NCBI RefSeq assembly: GCF_024679245.1
Contig: NC_090173.1
Span: 55,264,306-55,328,305, forward strand
From: Pseudorasbora parva
Taxonomy: Eukaryota > Chordata > Actinopteri > Cypriniformes > Gobionidae
Direction of reading: 5' to 3'
DNA: 64,000 nucleotides
Shown piece after piece: positions 1 through 14,294 of the stretch (within the stretch, counting starts at the first letter, position 1; the number at the start of each line of letters is the position of its first letter). The translations under genes were made by a program, and so were the position numbers. The notes beneath the pieces were generated by a model, which was not told where the DNA came from, did not search any database, and saw only the letters and a list, made by a program, of their open reading frames with translations.

Positions 1-3000
1 ATTAACCTCATTGGTCCTTGAGGAAGCTGAAACGTGCTGCGTAACATTCATTGGTTCTCACTGAAGCTCAAATGTGCCGTGTAACATGAGAATTAACCTC
101 ATTGGTTCTCGCTGAAGCTCAAATGTGCTGTGTAACATGAGAATTAACCTCATTGGTTCTTGCTGAAGCTCAAATGTGCTGCATAACATAAGAATGAACC
201 TCATTGGATCTCGCTGAAGCTCAAACGTGCTGCATAACAGGTATGAACCTCATTGGTTCTTGAGGAAGCTCAAACGTGCTGTGTAACACTCATTGGTTCT
301 TTTTATTAACCTCATTGGTTCTCGCTAAAGCTCAAATGTGCTGCGTAACACGGGAATGAACCTCATTGGTTCTTGCTGCAGCTCAAACGTGCTGCATAAC
401 ATGAGAAAGAACCTCATTGGTTCTTGCTGCAGCTTAAACATGCTGTGTAACACGAGAATGAACCTCATTGGTCCTTGAGGAAGCTGAAACGTGCTGCATA
501 ACACTCATTGGTTCTCCTTATTAACCTCATTGGCTCTCGCTGAAGGTCAAACGTGCTGCGTAACATGAGAATTGACCTCATTGGTTCTTACTGAAGCTCA
601 AACGAGCTGTGTAACATAAGAATGGACCTCATTGGTTCTCACTGAAACTCAAACATGCTGCGTAACATGAGAATAAACCTCATTTGTTCTTGCCGAAGCT
701 CAAACGTGCTGCGGAACACGAGAATTAACCTCATTGGTTCTTGAGGAAACTCAAACGTGCTGCGTAACACGAGAATAAACCTCATTGGTTCTTGTGGAAG
801 CTCAAGCGTGCTGCGTAACCCGAGAATAACCAAATTGATTCTCGCTGCAGCTCAAACGTGCTGCGTAACACGAGAATGAACCTCATTGGTCCTTGTGGAA
901 GCTCAAGCGTGCTGCTTAACCCGAGAATGAACCTTATTGGTTCTCGCTGAAGCTCAAACGTGCTGCGTAACGGGTATGAACCTCATTGGTTCTTGAGAAA
1001 GCTCAAACGTGCTGCGTAACACAGGAATAAACCACATTGGTTCTTGAGGAAGCTCAAATGTGCTGCATAACACTCATTGGTTCTCCTTAATAACTTCATT
1101 GGTCCTTGAGGAAGCTCAAACATGCCGTGTAACACGAGAATTAACCTCACTGGTTCTTGCTGAAGCTGAAACGTGCTGTGTAACGTGAATGAACCTCATT
1201 GGTTCTCGCTGAAGGTCAAACGTGCTGCGTAACACTGATTGGTTCTTCTTACTAACCTCATTGGTTCTCGCTGATGCTCAAACGCATTGCGTAACAATAA
1301 TGAACCTCATTGGTTCTTGAGGAAGGTCAAACGTGCTGCGTAACACTGATTGGTTCTTCTTATTAACCTCATTGGTTCTCGCTGAAGCTCAAACGTGCTG
1401 CGTAACACGTGAATGAACCTCATTGGTTCTCGCTGAAGGTCAAATGTGCTGCGTAACATGAGAATGAACCTCATTGGTCCTTGTGGAAGCTCAAACGTGC
1501 TGTGAGACACTGATTCGTTCTTCTTATTAACCTCATTGGTTCTCGCTGAAGCTCAAACATGGTGCGTATCATAAGAATGAACTTCATTGGTTCTCTCTGA
1601 AGCTCAAATGTGCTGCGTAACAAGAGAAGGAACCTCATTGGTTCTCGCTGAAGCTCAAATGTGCTGCGTAACACTGATTGGTTCTCCTTATTAACCTCAT
1701 TGTATGTTCTTGTTAACACTCATTGGTTCTCCTTAATAACCTCATTGGTTCTCGCTGAAGCTCAAACATGCTGTGTAACAGGAGAATGAACCTCATTGGT
1801 TCTCGCTGAAGCTCAAATGTGCTGCGTAACACTGATTGGTTCTCCTTATTAACCTCATTGTATGTTCTTGTTAACACTCATTGGTTCTCCTTAATAACCT
1901 CATTGGTTCTCGCTGAAGCTCAAACATGCTGTGTAACAGGAGAATGAACCTCATTGGTTCTTGAGGAAGCTCAAACGTGCTGCGTAACACGTAAATGAAC
2001 CTCATTGATTCTCCTTATTAAACTCATTGGTTCTCGCTGAAGCTCAAACGTGCTGCATAACGGGTATGAACCTCATTGGTTCTTGAGGAAGCTCAAACGT
2101 GCTGCGTAACACTCATTGGTTCTCCTTAATAGCCTCATTGGTCCTTGAGGAAGCTCAAACATGCCGTGTAACACGAGAATTAACCTCACTGGTTCTTGCT
2201 GAAGCTCAAACGTGCTGTGTAACACGTGAATGAACCTCATTGGTTCTCGCTGAAGCTCAAATGTGCTGCGTAACACTGATTGGTTCTCCTTATTAACCTC
2301 ATTGTATGTTCTTGTTAACACTCATTGGTTCTCCTTAATAACCTCATTGGTTTTCGCTGAAGCTCAAACAGGCTGTGTAACACGAGAATGAACCTCATTG
2401 GTTCTTGAGAAAGCTCAAACGTGCTGCGTAACACGTGAATGAACCTCATTGGTTCTCCTTATTAAACTCATTGGTTCTCGCTGAAGCCCAAACTTGCTGT
2501 GTAACACTCATTGGTTCTCCTTAATAACCTCATTGGTCCTTGATGAAGCTCAAACATGCTGCATAACATGAGAATGAACCTCATTGGTTCTTGAGGAAGC
2601 CCAAACGAGCGGTGTAAACAAGAATGAACCTCATTGGTTCTGCCTAAAGCTCAAACGTACTGTTTAACATGAGTATTACCCTCATTGGTTCTCCCTTAAG
2701 CTCAAACGTACTGCGTAACATGAGAAGGAACCTCATTGCTTCTTGAGGAACCTCAAACGTGCTGCGTTACACTCATTGGTTCTCTTCATTAACCTCATTG
2801 GTTTTTCTGAAGCTGATTTGTGCTGCGTAACATGAGAATGAACCCCATTGGTTCTCGCTGAAGCTCAAACGTGCTGCGTAACACTCATTGGTTCTCCTTA
2901 ATAACCTCATTGGTTCTCGCTGAAGCTCAAACATGCGGTGTAAAACGAGAATTAACCTCATTGGTTCTCGCTGAAGCTCAAACGTGCTGTGAAACACTAA

Positions 3001-5224
3001 TTGGTTCTTCTTATTAACCTCATTGGTTCTCGCTGAAGCTCAACCGTGGTGCGTAACAATAATTGGTTCTTCTTATTAACCTCATTGGTTCTCGCTGAAG
3101 CTCAACCGTGGTGCGTAACAATAATGAACCTCATTGGTTCTTGAGGAAGCTCAAACGGGCTTATTAACCTCATTGGTTCTTCTTATTAACCTCATTGGTT
3201 CTCGCTGAAGCTCAAACGTGCTGCGTTACACTGATTGGTTCTCCTTAATAAACTCATTGGTCCTTGAGGAAGCTCAAACGTGCTGCATAACACTGATTGG
3301 TTCTCCTTAATTAACTCATTGGTCCTTGTGGATGCTCAAACATGCTGCTTAACAAGAATGAACCTCATTGGTTCTTGAGGACGCTCAAACATGCTGCGTA
3401 ACACTGATTGGTTCTCCTTATTAACCTCAGTGGATCTCGCTGAAGCTCAAACGTGCTGTGTAACACGAGAATGAACCTCATTGGTTCTTGAGTAAGCTCA
3501 AACATGCTGTGTAACATGAGAATGAACCTCATTGGTTCTCCTTATTAAACTCATTGGTTCTTGAGAAAGCTCAAACGTGCTGCGTAACACGGGAATGAAC
3601 CACATTGGTTCTTGAGGAAGCTCAAACGTGCTGCGTAACACTGATTGGTTCTTCTTATTAACCTCATTGGTTCTCGCTGAAGCTCAAACGTGCTGCGTAA
3701 CACGTGAATGAACCTCATTGGTTCTCGCTGAAGGTCAAATGTGCTGCGTAACATGAGAATGAACCTCATTGGTCCTTGAGGAAGCTCAAACGTGCTGTGA
3801 GACACTGATTCGTTCTTCTTATTAACCTCATTGGTTCTCGCTGAAGCTCAACCGTGGTGTGTAACAATAATGAACCTCATTGGTTCTTGAGGAAGCTCAA
3901 ACAACGGGCTTATTAACCTCATTGGTTCTTCTTATTAACCTCATTGGTTCTCGCTGAAGCTCAAACGTGCTGCGTTACACTGATTGGTTCTCCTTAATAA
4001 ACTCATTGGTCCTTGAGGAAGCTCAAACGTGCTGCGTAACACTGATTGGTTCTCCTTAATAAACTCACTGGTTCTTGTGGATGCTCAAACGTACTGCGTA
4101 ACACGAGAATGAACCTCATTGGTTCTTGAGGAAGCTCAAACGTGCTGCGTAACACTCATTGGTTCTGCTTAACCTCATTGGTCCTTGAGGAAGCTCAAAC
4201 GTGCTGCGTAATACTAATTAGTTCTTGTTATTAACCTAATTGGTTCTTGCTGAAGCTCAAACGTGCTGCGTAACACGTGAATGAACCTCATTGGTTCTCG
4301 CTGAAGGTCAAAAGTGCTGCGTAAAACGGGAATGAACCTCATTGGTTCTCGCTGAAGCTCAAAAGTGCTGCGTAAAACGGGAATGAACCTCATTGGTTCT
4401 CGCTGAAGCTCAAAAGTGCTGCGTAATACGGGAATGAACCTCATTGGTTCTCGCTGAAGCTCAAACGTGCTGTGTAACAAGAATAAACCTCATTGGTCCT
4501 TGAGGAAGTTTAAACATGCTGCGTAACACTCATTGGTTCTCCTTATTAACCTCATTGGTTCTCGCTGAAGCTCAAACATGCAGTGTAACATGTGAATGAA
4601 CCTCATTGGTTCTTGCTGAAGGTCAAACGTGCTGCGTAACATGAGAATAAACCTCATTTGATCTTGCTGAAGCACAAACGTGCTGCGTAACCCGAGAATG
4701 AACCTCATTTGTCCTTGTGGAAGCTCAAGCGTGCTTCGTAACCCGAGAATGAACCTCATTGGTTCTCACTGAAGCTCAAACGTGCTGCGTAACATTAGAA
4801 TGAACCTCATTGGTTCTCGCTGAAGCTCAAACGTGCTGCGTTACACAAGAATGAAGCTCATTGGTTCTTGCTGAAGCTCAAACGTACTGCGAAAATGAGA
4901 ATGAAACTCATTGGATCTTGAGGAAACTCAAACGTGCTGTGTAACACGAGAAGGAACCTCATTGGTTCTTGAGGAAACTCAAACGTGCTGTGTAACACGA
5001 GAAGGAACCTCATTGGTTCTTGAGGAAACTCAAACGTGCTGTGTAACACGAGAAGGAACCTCATTGGTTCTTGAGGAAACTCAAACGTGCTGTGTGACAC
5101 GAGAAGGAACCTCATTGGTTCTTGCTGAAGCTCAATCGTGCTGCGTAACACGAGAATGAACCTCATTGGTACTTGTGGATGGTCAAACGTGCTGCGTAAC
5201 ACAAGAATGAACCTCATTGGTTCT

Positions 5225-6764
5225 CGCTGAAGCTCAAACGTGCTGCGTAACACGAGAATAAACCTCATTGGTTCTTGAGGAAGCTCAAATGCGCTGCGTA
5301 ACACTAGAATGTACCTCACTGGTTCTTGTGGAAGCTCAAGCGTGCTGCCTAACACGAGAATGAAGCCCATTGGTTCTTTTGGAATCATATAAAGTGCTGC
5401 GTAACATGAGAATAAACCTTATTGGATCTCGCTGAAGCTCAAATGTGCTGCGTAACACGAGAATAAACCTCACTGGTTCTTGTGGAAGCTCAAGCGTTCT
5501 GCGTAACACTAGAATGAACCTCATTAGTTCTCTCTGAAGCTCAAACATGCTCCATAACAAGGGAATAAAGCTTATTTGTTCTTGAAGGAAGCTCAAACAT
5601 GCTTCGTAACATTAGAATGAATCTCATTGGTTCTCCCTAAAGCTCAAGCGTACTGTTTAACATGGGAATGAACCTCATTGGTTCTTGTTGAAGCTCAAAC
5701 GTGCTGCGTAACACGGGAATGAACCTCATTGGTTCTTGCTGCAGCTCAAACGTGTTGCATAACGAGAATAAACCTCATTGGTTCTTGCTGCAGCTTAAAC
5801 ATGCTGTGTAACACGAGAATGAACCTCATTGGTCCTTGAGGAAGCTCAAACATCCTGCGCAACACTAAAATTAACCTCATTGGTCCTTGAGGAAGCTGAA
5901 ACGTGCTGCGTAACATTCATTGGTTCTCACTGAAGCTCAAATGTGCCGTGTAACATGAGAATTAACCTCATTGGTTCTCGCTGAAGCTCAAATGTGCTGT
6001 GTAACATGAGAATGAACGTCATTGGTTCTCGATGAAGCTCAAATGTGCTGCGTAACATGAGAATTAACCTCATTGGTTCTCGCTGAAGCTCAAACGTGCT
6101 GTGAAACACTAATTGGTTCTTCTTATTAACCTCATTGGTTCTCGCTGAAGCTCAATCGTGGTGCGTAACAATAATTGGTTCTTCTTATTAACCTCATTGG
6201 TTCTCGCTGAAGCTCAACCGTGGTGCGTAGCAATAATGAACCTCATTGGTTCTTGAGGAAGCTCAAACGGGCTTATTAACCTCATTGGTTCTTCTTAATA
6301 AACTCATTGGTCCTTGAGGAAGCTCAAACGTGCTGCGTAACACTGATTGGTTCTCCTTAATTAACTCATTGGTCCTTGTGGATGCTCAAACGTACTGCGT
6401 AACACGAGAATGAACCTCACTGGTTCTTGAGGAAGCTCAAACGTGCTGCGTAACACTCATTGGTTCCGCTTAATAACCTCATTGGTCCTTGAGGAAGCTC
6501 AAACGTGCTGCGTAATACTAATTAGTTCTCGTTATTAACCTCATTGGTTCTCGCTGAAGCTCAAACGTGCTGCATAACACTGATTGGTTCTCCTTATTAA
6601 CCTCATTGGCTCTCGCTGAAGCTCAAACGTGCTGCTTAACAAGAATGAACCTCATTGGTTCTTGAGGACGCTCAAACATGCTGCGTAAAATGAGAATTGA
6701 CCTCATTGGTTCTCGCTGAAGCTCAAACGTGCTGTGTAACACGAGAATGAACCTCATTGGTTCT
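5225..6764. repeat. Higher-order block A (1,540 bp)
   Basis: This stretch of the array is repeated immediately downstream at a constant offset of 1,540 bp (for example the rare variant GGAATCATATAAAGTGCTGC at 5381 recurs at 6921). Reading the two copies line by line I find five single-base differences, at 5312, 5579, 5714, 5860 and 6699, giving about 99.7% identity. It carries several rare variant units, so the match is not just shared consensus. Confidence 0.93.
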
Positions 6765-8304
6765 TGCTGAAGCTCAAACGTGCTGCGTAACACGAGAATA
6801 AACCTCATTGGTTCTTGAGGAAGCTCAAATGCGCTGCGTAACACTAGAATGAACCTCACTGGTTCTTGTGGAAGCTCAAGCGTGCTGCCTAACACGAGAA
6901 TGAAGCCCATTGGTTCTTTTGGAATCATATAAAGTGCTGCGTAACATGAGAATAAACCTTATTGGATCTCGCTGAAGCTCAAATGTGCTGCGTAACACGA
7001 GAATAAACCTCACTGGTTCTTGTGGAAGCTCAAGCGTTCTGCGTAACACTAGAATGAACCTCATTAGTTCTCTCTGAAGCTCAAACATGCTCCATAACAA
7101 GGGAATAAAGCTTATTTTTTCTTGAAGGAAGCTCAAACATGCTTCGTAACATTAGAATGAATCTCATTGGTTCTCCCTAAAGCTCAAGCGTACTGTTTAA
7201 CATGGGAATGAACCTCATTGGTTCTTGTTGAAGCTCAAACGTGCTGCGTAACATGGGAATGAACCTCATTGGTTCTTGCTGCAGCTCAAACGTGTTGCAT
7301 AACGAGAATAAACCTCATTGGTTCTTGCTGCAGCTTAAACATGCTGTGTAACACGAGAATGAACCTCATTGGTCCTTGAGGAAGCTCAAACATCCTGCAC
7401 AACACTAAAATTAACCTCATTGGTCCTTGAGGAAGCTGAAACGTGCTGCGTAACATTCATTGGTTCTCACTGAAGCTCAAATGTGCCGTGTAACATGAGA
7501 ATTAACCTCATTGGTTCTCGCTGAAGCTCAAATGTGCTGTGTAACATGAGAATGAACGTCATTGGTTCTCGATGAAGCTCAAATGTGCTGCGTAACATGA
7601 GAATTAACCTCATTGGTTCTCGCTGAAGCTCAAACGTGCTGTGAAACACTAATTGGTTCTTCTTATTAACCTCATTGGTTCTCGCTGAAGCTCAATCGTG
7701 GTGCGTAACAATAATTGGTTCTTCTTATTAACCTCATTGGTTCTCGCTGAAGCTCAACCGTGGTGCGTAGCAATAATGAACCTCATTGGTTCTTGAGGAA
7801 GCTCAAACGGGCTTATTAACCTCATTGGTTCTTCTTAATAAACTCATTGGTCCTTGAGGAAGCTCAAACGTGCTGCGTAACACTGATTGGTTCTCCTTAA
7901 TTAACTCATTGGTCCTTGTGGATGCTCAAACGTACTGCGTAACACGAGAATGAACCTCACTGGTTCTTGAGGAAGCTCAAACGTGCTGCGTAACACTCAT
8001 TGGTTCCGCTTAATAACCTCATTGGTCCTTGAGGAAGCTCAAACGTGCTGCGTAATACTAATTAGTTCTCGTTATTAACCTCATTGGTTCTCGCTGAAGC
8101 TCAAACGTGCTGCATAACACTGATTGGTTCTCCTTATTAACCTCATTGGCTCTCGCTGAAGCTCAAACGTGCTGCTTAACAAGAATGAACCTCATTGGTT
8201 CTTGAGGACGCTCAAACATGCTGCGTAAAATGAGAATTAACCTCATTGGTTCTCGCTGAAGCTCAAACGTGCTGTGTAACACGAGAATGAACCTCATTGG
8301 TTCT
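6765..8304. repeat. Higher-order block B (copy of block A)
   Basis: This is the second member of the 1,540-bp tandem duplication, with no indels seen against block A. Beyond about 8325 the resemblance drops to ordinary unit-level similarity. Two of the five differences are C/T-type changes at CpG sites. Confidence 0.93.
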
Positions 8305-11300
8305 TGCTGAAGCTCAAACGTGCTGTGAAACACTGATTGGTTCTTCTTATTAACCTCATTGGTTCTCGCTGAAGCTCAAACGTGCTGTGTAACACGAGAA
8401 TGAACCTCATTGGTTCTTGCTGAAGCTCAAACGTGCTGTGAAACACTGATTGGTTCTTCTTATTAACCTCATTGGTTCTCGCTGAAGCTCAACCGTGGTG
8501 CATAACAATAATTAACCTCATTGGTTCTTGAGAAAGCTCAAACGGGCTTATTAACCTCATTGGTTCTTCTTATTAACCTCATTGGTTCTCGCTGAAGCTC
8601 AAACGTGCTGCGTTACACTGATTGGTTCTCCTTAATAAACTCATTGGTCCTTGAGGAAGCTCAAACGTGCTGCGTAACACTGATTGGTAATCCTTAATAA
8701 ACTCATTGGTCCTTGTGGATGCTTAAACGTACTGCGTAACACGAGAATGAACCTCATTGGTTCTTGAGGAAGCTCAAACGTGCTGCGTAACACTCATTGG
8801 TTCTGCTTAATAACCTCATTGGTCCTTGAGGAAGCTCAAACGTGCTGCGTAATACTAATAAGTTTTCGTTATTAACCTCATTGGTTCTTGCTGAAGCTCA
8901 AACGTGCTGTGTAACACGAGAATGAACCTCATTGGTTCTCGCTGAAGCTCAAACATGCTGCATAACACTGATTGGTTCTCCTTATTAACCTCATTGGCTC
9001 TCGCTGAAAATCAAACATGCTGCTTAACAAGAATGAACCTCATTGGTTCTTGAGGACGCTCAAACATGCTGCGTAACACTGATTGGTTCTCCTTATTAAC
9101 CTCAGTGGATCTCGCTGAAAATCAAACATGCTGCTTAACAAGAATGAACCTCATTGGTTCTTGAGGACGCTCAAACATGCTGCGTAACACTGATTGGTTC
9201 TCCTTATTAACCTCAGTGGATCTCGCTGAAGCTCAAACGTGCTGTGTAACACGAGAATGAACCTCATTGGTTCTTGAGTAAGCTCAAACATGCTGTGTAA
9301 CATGAGAATGAACCTCATTGGTTCTTGAGTAAGCTCAAACATGCTGTGTAACATGAGAATGAACCTCATTGGTTCTCCTTATTAAACTCATTGGTTCTTG
9401 AGAAAGCTCAAACGTGCTGCGTAACACGGGAATGAACCACATTGGTTCTTGAGGAAGCTCAAACGTGCTGCGTAACACTCATTGGTTCTCCTTAATAACC
9501 TCATTGGTCCTTGAGGAAGCTCAAACATGCCGTGTAACATGAGAATTAACCTCATTGGTTCTTGCTGAAGCTCAAACGTGCTGTGTAACATGTGAATGAA
9601 CCTCATTGGTTCTCGCTGAAGGTCAAACGTGCTGCGTAACACTGATTGGTTCTTCTTACTAACCTCATTGGTTCTCGCTGATGCTCAAACGTGGTGCGTT
9701 ACAATAATGAACCTCATTGGTTCTTGAGGAAGGTCAAACGTACTGCGTAACACTGATTGGTTCTTCTTACTAACCTCATTGGTTCTCGCTGATGCTCAAA
9801 CGTGGTGCGTAACAATAATGAACCTCATTGGTTCTTGAGGAAGCTCAAACGTGCTGCGTAACACGTGAATGAACCTCATTGGTTCTCGCTGAAGGTCAAA
9901 TGTGCTGCGTAACATGAGAATGAACCTCATTGGTCCTTGAGGAAGCTCAAACGTGCTGTGAGACACTGATTCGTTCTTCTTATTAACCTCATTGGTTCTC
10001 GCTGAAGCTCAACCGTGGTGTGTAACAATAATGAACCTCATTGGTTCTTGAGGAAGCTCAAACGGGCTTATTAACCTCATTGGTTCTTCTTATTAACCTC
10101 ATTGGTTCTCGCTGAAGCTCAAACGTGCTGCGTTACACTGATTGGTTCTCCTTAATAAACTCATTGGTCCTTGAGGAAGCTCAAACGTGCTGCGTAACAC
10201 TGATTGGTTCTCCTTAATAAACTCACTGGTTCTTGTGGATGCTCAAACGTACTGCGTAACACGAGAATGAACCTCATTGGTTCTTGAGGAAGCTCAAACG
10301 TGCTGCGTAACACTCATTGGTTCTGCTTAATAACCTCATTGGTCCTTGAGGAAGCTCAAAACGTGCTGCGTAATACTAATTAGTTCTTGTTATTAACCTA
10401 ATTGGTTCTTGCTGAAGCTCAAACGTGCTGTGTAACACTGATTGGTTCTCCTTATTAACCTCATTGGCTCTCGCTGAAGCTCAAACGTGCTGCATAACAC
10501 TGATTGGTTCTCCTTATTAACCTCATTGGCTCTCGCTGAAGCTCAAACGTGCTGCTTTACAAGAATGAACCTCATTGGTTCTTGAGGACGCTCAAACATG
10601 CTGCGTAAAACGAGAATTAACCTCATTGGTTCTCGCTGAAGCTCAAATGTGCTGTGTAACACGAGAATGAACCTCATTGGTTCTTGCTGAAGCTCAAACG
10701 TGCTGTGAAACACTGATTGGTTCTTCTTATTAACCTCATTGGTTCTCGCTGAAGCTCAACCGTGGTGCGTAACAATAATTAACCTCATTGGTTCTTGAGA
10801 AAGCTCAAACGGGCTTATTAACCTCATTGGTTCTTCTTATTAACCTCATTGGTTCTCGCTGAAGCTCAAACGTGCTGCGTTACACTGATTGGTTCTCCTT
10901 AATAAACTCATTGGTCCTTGAGGAAGCTCAAACGTGCTGCGTAACACTGATTGGTTCTCCTTAATAAACTCATTGGTCCTTGTGGATGCTCAAACGTACT
11001 GCGTAACACGAGAATGAACCTCATTGGTTCTTGAGGAAGCTCAAACGTGCTGCGTAACACTCATTGGTTCTGCTTAATAACCTCATTGGTCCTTGAGGAA
11101 GCTCAAACGTGCTGCGTAATACTAATTAGTTCTCGTTATTAACCTCATTGGTTCTTGCTGAAGCTCAAACGTGCTGTGTAACACGAGAATGAACCTCATT
11201 GGTTCTCGCTGAAGCTCAAACGTGCTGCATAACACTGATTGGTTCTCCTTATTAACCTCATTGGCTCTCGCTGAAGCTCAAACGTGCTGCTTAACAAGAA

Positions 11301-12399
11301 TGAACCTCATTGGTTCTCGCTGAAGCTCAAACATGCTGCGTAACACTGATTGGTTCTCCTTATTAACCTCAGTGGATCTCGCTGAAGCTCAAACGTGCTG
11401 TGTAACACGAGAATGAACCTCATTGGTTCTTGAGTAAGCTCAAACATGCTGTGTAACATGAGAATGAACCTCATTGGTTCTCCTTATTAAACTCATTGGT
11501 TCTCGCTGAAGCTCAAACGTGCTGCGTAACATGAGAATGAACCTCATCGGTTCTCGCTGAAGCTCAAACGTGCTGTGTAACACGAGAATGAACCTCATTG
11601 GTTCTTGAGGAAGCTCAAACATGCTGTTTAACATGAGAATGAACCTCATTGGTTCTCCTTATTAAACTCATTGGTTCTCGCTGAAGCTCAAACGTGCTGC
11701 GTAACATGAGAATGAACCTCATCGGTTCTCGCTGAAGCTCAAACGCGCTGCGTAACGGGTATGAACCTCATTGGTTCTTGAGAAAGCTCAAACGTGCTGC
11801 ATAACACGGGAATGAACCACATTGGTTCTTGAGGAAGCTCAAACGTGCTGCGTAACACTCATTGGTTCTCCTTAATAACCTCATTGGTCCTTGAGGAAGC
11901 TCAAACATGCCGTGTAACACGAGAATTAACCTCACTGGTTCTCGCTGAAGCTCAAACGTGCAGCGTAACATGAGAATGAACCTCATCGGTTCTCGCTGAA
12001 GCTCAAACGCGCTGCGTAACGGGTATGAACCTCATTGGTTCTTGAGAAAGCTCAAACGTGCTGCATAACACGGGAATGAACCACATTGGTTCTTGAGGAA
12101 GCTCAAACGTGCTGCGTAACACTCATTGGTTCTCCCTAATAACCTCATTGGTCCTTGAGGAAGCTCAAACATGCCGTGTAACACGAGAATTAACCTCACT
12201 GGTTCTCGCTGAAGGTCAAACGTGCTGCGTAACACTGATTGGTTCTTCTTACTAACCTCATTGGTTCTCGCTGATTCTCAAACGTGGTGCGTAACAATAA
12301 TGAACCTCATTGGTTCTTGAGGAAGGTCAAACGTGTTGCGTAACACTGATTGGTTCTTCTTATTAACCTCATTGGTTCTCGCTGAAGCACAAACGTGCT

Positions 12400-13330
12400 G
12401 CGTAACACGTGAATGAACCTCATTGGTTCTCGCTGAAGGTCAAATGTGCTGCGTAACATGAGAATGAACCTCATTGGTCCTTGAGGAAGCTCAAACGTGC
12501 TGTGAGACACTGATTCGTTCTTCTTATTAACCTCATTGGTTCTCGCTGAAGCTCAAACATGGTGCGTATCATAAGAATGAACTTTATTGGTTCTCTCTGA
12601 AGCTCAAACGTGCTGCGTAACAAGGGAAGGAACCTCATTGGTTCTCGCTGAAGCTCAAATGTGCTGCGCTACACTCATTGGTTCTCCTTAATAGTCTCAT
12701 TGGTCCTTGCTGAAGCTCAAACGTGCTGTGTAACACGAGAATGAACCTCAGTGGTTCTCGCTGAAGCTCAAATGTGCTGCGTAACACTGATTGGTTCTCC
12801 TTATTAACCTCATTGTATGTTCTTGTTAACACTCATTGGTTCTCCTTAATAACCTCATTGGTTCTCGCTGAAGCTCAAACATGCTGTGTAACAGGAGAAT
12901 GAACCTCATTGGTTCTTGAGAAAGCTCAAACGTGCTGCGTAACACGTGAATGAACCTAATTGGTTCTCTTTATTAACCTCATTGGTTCTTGAGAAAGCTC
13001 AAACGTGCTGCGTAACACGTGAATGAACATCATTGGTTCTCGCTGAAGCTCAAACATGCTGCGTAACGGGTATGAACCTCATTGGTTCTTGAGGAAGCTC
13101 AAACGTGCTGCGTAACACTCATTGGTTCTCCTTAATAGTCTCATTGGTCCTTGAGGAAGCTCAAACATGCCATGTAACACGAGAATTAACCTCACTGGTT
13201 CTTGCTGAAGCTCAAACGTGCTGTGTAACACGTGAATGAACCTCATTGGTTCTCGCTGAAGCTCAAATGTGCTGTGTAACACGAGAATGAACCTCATTGG
13301 TTCTTGCTGAAGCTCAAATGTGCTGTGTAA
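12400..13330. repeat. Higher-order repeat, 1.9-kb spacing, first copy
   Basis: The succession of variant units here recurs at about 14295-15250. The offset is 1,895 bp up to about 13030, then 1,917 bp after a small indel. A marker for the block is a unit with ATTGTATGTTCTTGTTAAC. Parts of the same block appear again at about 15990-16600, and the marker also occurs near 1700, 1860 and 2300. Confidence 0.85.
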
Positions 13331-14294
13331 CACGAGAATGAACCTCATTGGTTCTTGCTGAAGCTCAAACGAGCTGTGTAAACAAGAATGAACCTCATTG
13401 GTTCTGCCTAAAGCTCAAACGTACTGTTTAACATGAGAAGGAACCTCATTGCTTCTTGAGGAACCTCAAACGTGCTGCGTTACACTCATTGGTTCTCTTC
13501 ATTAACCTCATTGGTTTTGCTGAAGCTGATTTGTGCTGCGTAACATTAGAATGAACCCCATTGGTTCTCGCTGAAGATCAAACGTGCTGCGTAACACTCA
13601 TTGGTTCTCCTTAATAACCTCATTGGTTCTCGCTGAAGCTCAAACATGCGGTGTAAAACGAAAATTAACCTCATTGGTTCTCGCTGAAGCTCAAACGTCC
13701 TGTGTAACGCTCATTGGTTCTCCTTAATAAACCCATTTGTCCTTGAGGAAACTCAAACGTGCTGCGTAACACTGATTGGTTTCACATAATTACCTCATTG
13801 GTTCTCGCTGAAGCTCAAACGTGCTGCGTAACACGCGAATGAACCTCATTGGTCCTTGAGAAAGCTCAAACATGCTGTGTAACATGAGAATATACCTCAT
13901 TGGTTCTTGCTGAAGCTCAAACCTGCTGCGTAACAAGAATGAACCTCATTGGTTCTTGAGAAAGCTCAAACGTTCTGCATAACACTGATTGGTTCTCCTT
14001 ATTAACCTCATTGGTTCTCGCTGAAGTTCAAACTTGATGTGTAACACTCATTGGTTCTCCTTAACAACCTCATTGGTCCTTGAGGAAGCTCAAACGTGCT
14101 GCGTAACCCTCATTGGTTCTCGCTGAAGCTCAAACGTGCTGCGTAACATGAGAATGAACCTCATTGGTTCTCTCTGAAGCTCAAACGTGCTGCGTAACAT
14201 GAGAAATTAACCTCATTGGTTCTTGCTGAAGCTCAAACGTGCTGCGTAACATGAGAATAAACCTCATTGGTTCTTGAGGAAGCTCAAACGTGCT

